The position numbers were made by a program, and so were the translations under genes. Positions 55,840-64,000 of a stretch of DNA of 64,000 nucleotides are shown piece after piece. The notes below the pieces were generated by a model that was not told the origin of the DNA, searched no databases, and worked only from the letters and a program-made list of their open reading frames with translations. Origin of the DNA: Hanleya hanleyi (Eukaryota; Mollusca; Polyplacophora; Lepidopleurida; Hanleyidae); contig JAVTVY010025396.1 of the NCBI GenBank assembly GCA_036873755.1, positions 40,467 through 104,466 of the forward strand. The letters are read 5' to 3'. Position 1 is the stretch's first letter. Each line of letters begins with the position of its first letter.

Positions 55840-58060
55840 ACAGTTTCATCATTTGTCCCATACCCAGTCTTTCGTTTTGAAAACAGCAGGAGTGCTGTAA
55901 ATCACTCCACTCCTGAAGGGTTTACATGTAGTTTGTAGAGAAGTTGTTGTGAGGAGTGCTTTCCACTCGCCTAGACCAATAGGAGTCTGATTAGATGTAT
56001 GACTGCCATACCAGGTCTGGTTGAAGGGGTAGTCGGGATAAATGCATAAAATATTGCTGAATTTAGGGAGGTTTTCTCTGTATATATGTAATTGAACATT
56101 TTTTTTAATATTGTCGATGACTTTTTCTGGCTAAACATTTGTACTCAACATCATTCATCTTTTTGTTTGATCAGGTATTAATATTAAAGAGAATTTCTAA
56201 GATCGTTACAAAGAGAAATGAAATAATTGAGCTCTATTCTGAGGTCAAGGCTGGGGCATTCTTCACTCGATGTATGTGTATATTATCCAATATTACATGC
56301 CCATTGACGCATTTGCGCTCAAAAGCTAACAAAAGCCAGAGTTTAGGGGTATATATTTGAAAATATACAAATGAGTAAGCTAATGTGAGTTGTTAGTTTT
56401 CACCTGTATGTGAACTGTGTCAGGTGTCAATAGAGCATTTAAACTTTACAATCTAAAGGCGTTGAATGCCTTTGTTCCGTCAAGGGCGCAATCACACTCT
56501 ATAAATAATACCCATGAGAAAAACAAATTCTGATAATCATCCTTCTTTTTCATTGCTCTTGTTCTATACCTGACGATCAGACTGTAAATAGCCAGGAGAA
56601 AAACAAATACTGATAAAATCATTTATAATGACTATAATCTTGTTTTTATTGTTAGAAAGACTCAGGGTAGTTGCCAATCTGTAATTGCTTTTTGATAGAT
56701 ATGTAAATTTAAAGGTACTCTCAGGCCATGGTGTTGGTGATTATTTACATGTAGGTTTCTTCAAAGTGCTGACCCCAATACAAGAAAGCTTGTAGTTTGG
56801 GTTTACAATTTTGTCAATGTTTAACTTAGAGCATGGTAATTGTTGAAACATTTCCTCATAAAACCTGGTAGGAATGACATTTCAAGTGTGTGGTAAATGT
56901 ATTTTAATGCATATATAGTACCAGATTTATCAGTTTATGAGTACCGTATATAAAAAGAAGGTAGGCCTTACCTATTATGTGAAGTATAGACAGGTAAACT
57001 GTTGTAACATATTTACACATGCTACTTTGTACACAGTCTCAAGTCTTTAGCACTTAAAAAATAATTTCCCCAAATTATGCGAGAAACACAAATTACATAG
57101 AAATTCGCAACAATCACAATGATAATGGGATTTTTTTATTTTTTTTTATTAAATTTCTGTTATTTTGGCTAATTTTAGGAGAACCGGAATACAAATGCAA
57201 ATATGATTCACAAAGTCACAAGGACAGTTTCAGCTCTCCGAGTTTTTCTCCATTTCTGAGCACGAGAGAAAAATTCACTAGGGCCTCCTCCCTCTCCCAG
57301 ACCATTTAGTGAAAACCTTCACAGTTTTTTTTCCATTCATCGTAGTACATGTATGTGTGTCAAGCTAATTATCTGCAGGTTAATTGATTTTGTGCATGAA
57401 GTTGTTTAGGTAATGAGGTGTGTCAGTCAATGAGGTACATGCATGTCCCCAATTGATAACAGCAAAACATTTTTTGTTTGAAGCTACAAAAATGCTACAT
57501 CAATACTTCATGAAATCAGGGATCCAGAGACAGCTCGGTCTTTATGACAGCACTGTTCACAGCACTGTTCAGTCTTTCAATCCAGAAATTATGGGTCAAT
57601 TTGCAATTCTTCAACAATTTTTTGGGGGGAAATTTATTGTTTTTTTTGGTCTAAATCCAAGTAGAATTAAAAACAAAAAAATTGAAAGGCCTGCCGCCCA
57701 CTGCTGTTTTTATGAATCCCTGAAAACATTTTCGAATGCAAGTGCTGTACTTCTTCACTTTGTTGAAATATACATGTATTCTTCAAAGAAATCAAGTTTA
57801 TAGATGAATTGTAAATGTTTTTCAAGTGGAATGTATTTAATGTACACTAGACTAGTATATTATGTAAAATGGCCAGGATGAGCCCAAGTCATACTGTACA
57901 TGTACATGTAGTGTGAAGAGTGAGATGTCATGTTTGCTCAAATATGAAGTATACCAGTACAAGACATTTAATAAGACTATTACATTGTAATTTTGATCGA
58001 AGTCAATTACATGGTATGGTGTCGCTCTTCAAGTGACCCTAACGAAAATCGCTACATGTG
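55840..58060. other. Probable intron or intergenic sequence
   Basis: Low in repeats. A 127-codon frame at 57420-57803 is not recognised and has no splice context that I would trust. Confidence 0.35.
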
Positions 58061-58132
58061 AACCTCAGACATGTCAGAGACAAAAAGTGACATCATGCAG
58101 TTTAACATACTTGTTCAAGTTCACATTTAGGA

Positions 58133-58374
58133 TGAAGAAGTGGATTCTCCTGAGCACTGTGACATTGGTACATGTACGTATCTGTCTGCCTGCTCCAGTC
58201 TTAGCTTCTGAACAAACACAAACTACAGTACTGTCTCAGGTGGAAGTGCGGCTAATCCCCAGCCAAGGAGATCTGTTAGCACTCTCCACTGTCCACACCG
58301 TTTGTGTGCTTATTATTCCAAGGGGGATAATTTACAGCTTGGTTAGATGTGCACCTCAGGATTACTCTCCATAA
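58133..58374 (+). CDS. Possible exon with signal-peptide-like start
   Basis: After CACATTTAG, an acceptor-like site, a frame reads MKKWILLSTVTLVHVRICLPAPVLA and then SEQTQTTVLSQ, followed by CAG/GTGGAA. It looks like a signal peptide with a cleavage site near APVLA. It could be an alternative first exon or chance. No homology recognised. Confidence 0.25.
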
Positions 58375-60180
58375 TCCATTGTCACATCTGCGGGATTCTT
58401 CCTCGAAGCGTTTAATGCCGGAATGTCAGAAATAAACTGGGGCTCCTGCTTGGAGAGGCTTTATCTGTACTGTCTGGTCTCCACAAATACATCATACAAC
58501 ATGGGCTTCATGCTGCTTAGATCATCGTCACTTGAATGATTTACTGACATTAAAGGTGAAATGCAAAGGTTTGTCTAAATCACTTGATATTTGCAGTAAG
58601 ATTGGAGAAATAATGTGTATATAATTAAATTCTACCCGTATTGCTCGTAAATCCTGCGATTTGATTGGCTGATTAGTGCTAAATTTTTCGGTTCATACCT
58701 CAATGAATCTATAAATATTATATGCCACGCCCACAACTGCACTACTTTTTCGTTGCTATAAATAACACTGGGTCACTGGCCGTAGTGTAAATCTATTCAG
58801 ATTTTAGTACATAAATAATATATTTGCTCAAATAATGCCAACAGAAAACTCTAAAACCAACTGGAAAGAGTGAATTTAAATATTTATTTGTATTGAGAAA
58901 ATTGTTTGTAAAATTACAAGAATTTCGAAGAGAAAAGAGCCGATCAGATCAGGAATAACTTAAGTCGACATCTCCGTGACCTTGAACGAGATTTTGACAT
59001 TAGGTTTTCGCTCACCCACTTTTACCACAAATCCTTATGAAAAAATTATTACACCCGGTGAAGTCCTGAAACTCACATCCTACCTGAGCTCTGGTTCTCT
59101 TCAGATACATAGTTTGGTAATCCATTCATTTGTTCGTTACCGTTCCCGAGGAGTGAAATTTCATCCGCCGGCTCTTTTGCTGTTGTGGTGCGGGCGGAGG
59201 GGCGGGGGGAGGTGAGTTTTGCACCGATGGAAACGGGAATATGTCGTCCTCTCTCACGAAACCAAACACAAAATTTAACAAATTATACCGTCTTGACTGC
59301 CACGATAAGCGGATGTATGTAACAAGTACCGTACCGTACGGCAGATGTCCGAGAAAATCCCTCCAGTCAAGGGGGGGGGGGGTCCACAAAACCTGTTGGG
59401 TAGCCTACGAGGGCAACATCATCGTTCAATCTCTGTTCACAAAGGCTGCAATCAGTCCACCAGAACTGATACACTTCGAAGTCTGTGAAAGAATATCAAT
59501 TTTCGCGTTTTCTGTCTGATATCACACAAAATTATGCGTCCGCTCGAACACAACACAACACACACAGCACATGCACTCCATCGATTCCAGTCTACGTGTG
59601 ATGGGTACAGGCGATGAAGGATGCAGAGTTTCGTCACATTATTGATAGCGGACACCGAAAGGGAGAAAGTTCCGTCATAAACTGCGACAGGGAATGTTCC
59701 TCAGCTCAGAACAACTTTGATCAGTGAAATCGTCCTCCGTATATGCCTACCCGGGGCGCGGTAAAACAGCAAGAAAATGCATCGCCCAGTCTGATCATCG
59801 GCTCTGAATGGAATATTCCTGGCAAGGCAAACTCAACTCGAACAATTTTTCCTCTTCTGCATGGTTTCATATCTCATTCTTCCTTCGCAGAATTTCCTGT
59901 GTGTTTCAGTTTTCCTGACCTAAATGATTATCCCTGACTGAGAAGTTTTCCTCCATACACAATGTGCAACAAACTGTCAAACTGAAAACTGTTTGAACCG
60001 CGCTGGGCCTACCGAGTGACGTGCGCGTGCACCGAGACGTTGCTAGGAGTTACGAACTTTGCTGACTGTATTTATACGCGCAGGGGGTTTCCCGTTACAA
60101 GAATTAAACCGAAGAATTCGTTCGTTTCACGTTCAATTTCTTCTCTTATTGAATTACTTTTGCTTGATTAATTTAATTAT
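58375..60180. other. Non-coding stretch
   Basis: A run of 13 G lies near 59371-59383. No gene is recognised; short ORFs carry no motifs. Confidence 0.4.
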
Positions 60181-60336
60181 AAGGATTGACTGTGATTTTT
60201 TTTACGTTCATTGGGGTATGAACTTAAAAACCGCTGTGCAAACTTTGTATGATCCGCTACGCGGAATCATACAGTTTGCACAGCGGTTTTTAAGTTCATA
60301 CCCCAATGAACGTAAAAAAAATCACAGTCAATCCTT
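60181..60336. repeat. 156-bp near-perfect palindrome
   Basis: AAGGATTGACTGTGATTTTT and the following bases to GTATGAT are mirrored to the far end AAAAATCACAGTCAATCCTT, around CCGCTACGCGG. Only about two bases differ between the 75-bp arms. It is the longest tight palindrome in the window. Confidence 0.95.
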
Positions 60337-61914
60337 AAATAAATGAACTCGCCAAAACGAGTTCATAGAATAAGAATATAGTGACAATTTTGTTCTTGTT
60401 ATTACTATAACGCAATTATTTGAAAGAAATGGAGCAGTTTATGAAAATATGGAGCGGTTCGTGAAAATTTTACTTTCACATGTCTCCGCTAATAACTTCT
60501 AAAGTATTGATCAAGAACACTGAACTTCTAGATTCCTTTCAAACTAAATTAGAATACCTGATTATTTAAAAATTTCATCTTGAAAATGATTTTGAAAGCA
60601 GTTCAAAGTTCAATAATTCGAAACCAAAATGCGATCCTCTTCGACTTAATCCCTGGTATATTTAGAACGATATTTTTAGTTCTATTTATAAACAACGTTA
60701 ATTGTGTCTAACGTTCATTACTTTACGCGAAATAACATAGGGCTTATTAGAAGGTCAATCTGAAAAAAGTGGTAAAAAATTAAACGGAAATCAACGAGCA
60801 CAAGCTACCGATTAGCGAATTTCTTGATCAATTCATGACCGATAGTTTCTTCAATCAAGTTAAGCTATTTAAATTCCAGTCCAAATGTTACCTTATTTTC
60901 AGTATTATTTGTTATCTGCCAAGAAAGTTATAATTACTTGATCAATTCATCATCATGTGTACGATGCATACATATGTGCCAGTATATATCCAGACTATCA
61001 AAGGCACAAGCCATCTTCGGTCCAACTAACAGTGCGAATATCTCTTGAAAATCTAAGAATTGTGCCCTCCATGCTACAAATTTACGTCTCCACTCTCGAT
61101 TGTATATAGCTTACTTCTACTTCATTATAAGCTTGGTTTTCCGCGTGATTATCATCCATCGCTAAAAGAACGACTTAGGAATGTGTATGTTGTCTATATC
61201 CTTTCCAGTCGTAAGTGATCGATTAGGTCGATTAACGGATGTTTTCTTTTTTCAGCTGTGCAAGTACCCCGGTTCTCTTCACAATGGAGCAGTGTCTTAA
61301 CTCTACACGTATATGAGAACATGATTGACTTTTGTACACGAACCTCTGAATCGAACCCCTCTGTTCTCTTTCTCGAAGAAAAGGTATATTCTCTAATTCT
61401 CTAATAAGTGTATTTTCCACAATATCCCCGAACACATATAACAACGGGTGCTTGATTTGCGTCGAATGATAAGTGCGGAACACGAGGTAAAACATTGATA
61501 ACTGGATCAAATCGGCTACGAATCACGAATATGAGCATATTTTCCTTTACAATATGATGAGCACTCAAGATGAATACAAATTTAATCACATGGGAACGAT
61601 CATTCTGGTGGATTAGGCGAGATAAATGCGTGTAGAGGACGTGTGTATATCAATTATGCAGTGAAGGCTATTAGATTAGATGCAATATTAGAACGGTACC
61701 CTAGCTTCTAACTGTAATCACCGTGGAATACTATTCTGTATGAAATACGCATCTCCAAAAGAGCTTTTTCGACCTCCAATGACTTAATTTGCACTGTCAT
61801 TACGATAGTGGTACTTGTTTTCTGTAAGTGTCAATCCTACATACTATAGACGTTATCCGTTGCAAATATCCGATTTGTTGCAGAGAGCAAGTACAACAAA
61901 TCCACCAAATAGGT
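60337..61914. other. Non-coding stretch
   Basis: Nothing recognised. Confidence 0.4.
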
Positions 61915-62045
61915 ACTTTGGTACTAATTGTGCACTTCTTTTGGCAGTCGTCTTATAAATATGACTGAAACGCTCATTTGTTTTCTATTTCTGCACGCAA
62001 ACCCCGTTCCTTTACATTCGCCAAACGCTAAATAGACAATCTTTG
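61915..62045 (+). pseudogene. Small decayed fragment of RT family 2
   Basis: GGTACTAATTGTGCACTTCT, then TTATAAATATGACT, then CCCCGTTCCTTTACATTCGC and CAAACGCTAAATAGACAATCTT follow the order of 45459-45595, the part around MGTNCAPLLADL and RYIDDLL. Several indels break the frame. Confidence 0.75.
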
Positions 62046-62787
62046 ACTATATGTATCATGTTTCATGTTTATCTTTGTATTTCTTTTTATATTTCACAGG
62101 GTCGAATTTTAAGCTTGTTTGTGCGCCAAATATGACGGATTCAAGCACCCGAAAGTATCGAATCCATTGACTTACATGTAGAAAGTACGGATTTGGATTG
62201 GCAAATTCCATTTCGGTAATAGATGCCGTTGTATGTAAAGGCGTACAACAGTAATCAAGAATATATAATTCTATTAAAACACTTTATTAGAACATGATTG
62301 TTGCAAACAGTGGTAAAAATTCCTTAATTCCCATCAAAAGTACAATCGTGCTTGAAGTGTAAATTAACAAGACTGTTTCAACTTAACCATACCTGGCCTG
62401 AGCTTACGAGGACCTGTCCAGGCCTAGGGGAGTCATTTCTACCACCCCCTCTCCCTCTAAATATTTTTTTGATCCAATTCTGTGAAAAGACTTCTAGCGT
62501 TTGGGTGGCATACACGGATATGCTCTCGAGACAGTCCCAAGACGATTGAGTTGTTTTCCTGGGGCAAAACAAATTTAACACTAATAGTGTCGAGACTTGT
62601 CGCACAGCCATTAAAAGTCTTGGTCGTTGTCCATTTCAGTAAACAAAATTTCAATGTCTGTACATGCAGTATGCCACGCTCCACCACAGGAGATAGCATG
62701 CAGCGTCAAAGATACAAAGGATTTTCAGGTGGGTGACAGTGCACCTGCAGCCAAGTACCATAGACAGCATTTCATCTCCAACTAGTA
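62046..62787. other. Non-coding stretch
   Basis: Nothing recognised. Confidence 0.4.
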
Positions 62788-62991
62788 TTGAGGAGACCCG
62801 TCATAAAAAGAGAGAACAATACCTGCAACGTCTTCATTGATTTTCTCATGGCATATGACAGCATTAATAGAGAAAAATTTGGTAAAGATTGTAAAAAAGG
62901 GAGCTGTAGCGTGTGTAACATGCTAAATGAATTAAATCGTACTCATATAGGGAATGTTAACGTTCGCTACGATAAGGATTTTGTTATCTGA
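62788..62991 (+). pseudogene. Tiny LINE-type RT fragment
   Basis: The frame reads NVFIDFLMAYDSINREKF, the motif A region (F-x-D-F-x-x-A-Y-D-S-x-N) of non-LTR reverse transcriptases, then a short stretch ending at TGA. No motif C (YADD type) follows, so only about 60 codons remain. The clade cannot be set. Confidence 0.55.
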
Positions 62992-62994
62992 TTG

Positions 62995-64000
62995 ATAGAA
63001 GCGATTTTGTATAACAAGTACATGAAGCAAGCGTTTAAAGTAAAAACTAGGAAAATGTGAAATGTCGAAGATCAATTACACGTACTTATTAAATGCCTTA
63101 TAGCACCGGTTTGAGCGGTATTAGATACAAATACCCAAGAGCAACGATGTAATAGCCGTATCAAGTCACCTGAAGGAAAGTGACGAACTATGTGGCCGTT
63201 ATATAGAAGAGACTACCCACAACGGGGAAAATATTAATAGAATGCAAGACGACAAATTCCTTCTCTCATAACTCTTACTGAGTTGCTTCTTTATATTATT
63301 TTAATGGTGTTTTATAATATTTATGCAGTTGGTTAGACGTAAATAAACGAGTTCGGTAAATACGGGATTCGAAGATTCGTGCATGACAGAAATTGGTCAA
63401 CTGCGTCCTATCCCATTCGATACCGGTAAATTGCCTTAATTGTTGCAATATCTCTGTGATTTAATCAAAGCAGGGTAGTTCAAATATACTTTCCATCTCT
63501 GTAGCCTCTCCGATTGGTGCAGTTGTATTAATATAGGCTTGTCTTGTTCCTCACTTCAAGAAATATTGTTTGGACAATGCAAGGCAAGGATATGTATCCT
63601 CTAATGCAGTATCCATTATTTTATTTGTGGATTATTGTACTCCTCGAGCAAATGAGAATTCTGGTGCTATGACATACGAAAATAAAGGGAGAGTTTCCCA
63701 TTCGAGAAAATGGAAGTCACTTCTTAACTATACTGTTAGAGTTATGGCTTCCAACAGATACCAACAGCAAATAGTTATTATTCTTAGCCCCCGGATCTCT
63801 TACATTTTCTTTGTACCTGTTATTCTAAAAATCTCAGAATCTGCGAGTTTGACTAATCGATGAACAGTATTATTGAGTGCCCAGACATCCATATATGTGC
63901 ATTTCATTAGTACTTTATTCAATAAAAATCTCCACAGCAACTTACTCATTCCTGCGATCTTGCCATTTCGGTTCCGACAGGAACAACTGAAGACATTTCG
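62995..64000. other. Non-coding end of the window
   Basis: Nothing recognised apart from short ORFs. Confidence 0.4.

Noticed and set aside
63097..63130. Possible minus-strand piece of RT family 2 tail
   Set aside because: Only about 20 of 28 bases agree, too weak to call.

Overview
The window is AT-rich animal nuclear DNA with almost no intact host coding sequence. The retroelement classes present (Penelope-like, Tx1/L1-like and CR1-like LINEs, Ty3/gypsy, Polinton/Maverick), GT-AG introns, a tRNA-SINE-like insert and many foldback elements point to an aquatic invertebrate such as a lophotrochozoan or invertebrate deuterostome. The species cannot be named from the sequence. No ORF suggests bacteria.

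Layout. 1-6.7 kb: an inverted-repeat element, a large foldback, a Penelope-like element (PLE) with a GIY-YIG domain, and a fragment of a second RT family. 6.7-9.2 kb: a small cysteine-rich secreted protein without an ATG. 9.2-11.9 kb: a recent 1.33 kb tandem duplication carrying a 29-bp minisatellite. 12.5-13.0 kb: tandem repeats. 13.3-23.85 kb: a decayed Ty3/gypsy element. Its upstream terminal repeat is split by a 3.3 kb defective Polinton, with AG...CT ends, ~400 bp TIRs and a 6-bp target duplication, and also holds two GT-AG introns that are cleanly absent from the downstream repeat.

24.4-26.4 kb: a 449-bp element with a 10-bp target duplication, and palindromes. 26.9-32.6 kb: a Tx1/L1-like LINE broken by a CR1-like LINE tail, a minisatellite and a SINE-like insert. 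33.1-34.1 kb: a solo LTR. 35.7-40.8 kb: a second, badly decayed Polinton (integrase) between tandem repeats. 41.5-42.2 kb: a 37-bp minisatellite open in three frames. 44.1-47.7 kb: two head-to-tail copies of the second RT family, the second broken by the same inverted-repeat element seen at 218-770. 49-52.6 kb: four short non-autonomous elements or repeats, including a second copy of the 449-bp element with its own 10-bp duplication.

53.2-60 kb is different: few mobile elements and a plausible first coding exon with a signal peptide and a GTGAGT donor, probably the 5' end of a host gene with long introns. The last 4 kb holds two small RT fragments.

The elements record a nesting order: the gypsy element before the Polinton, the LINE before the SINE, and the RT element before the inverted-repeat element. 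Nothing in the window looks mobile on its own; every polymerase or integrase frame seen is broken.
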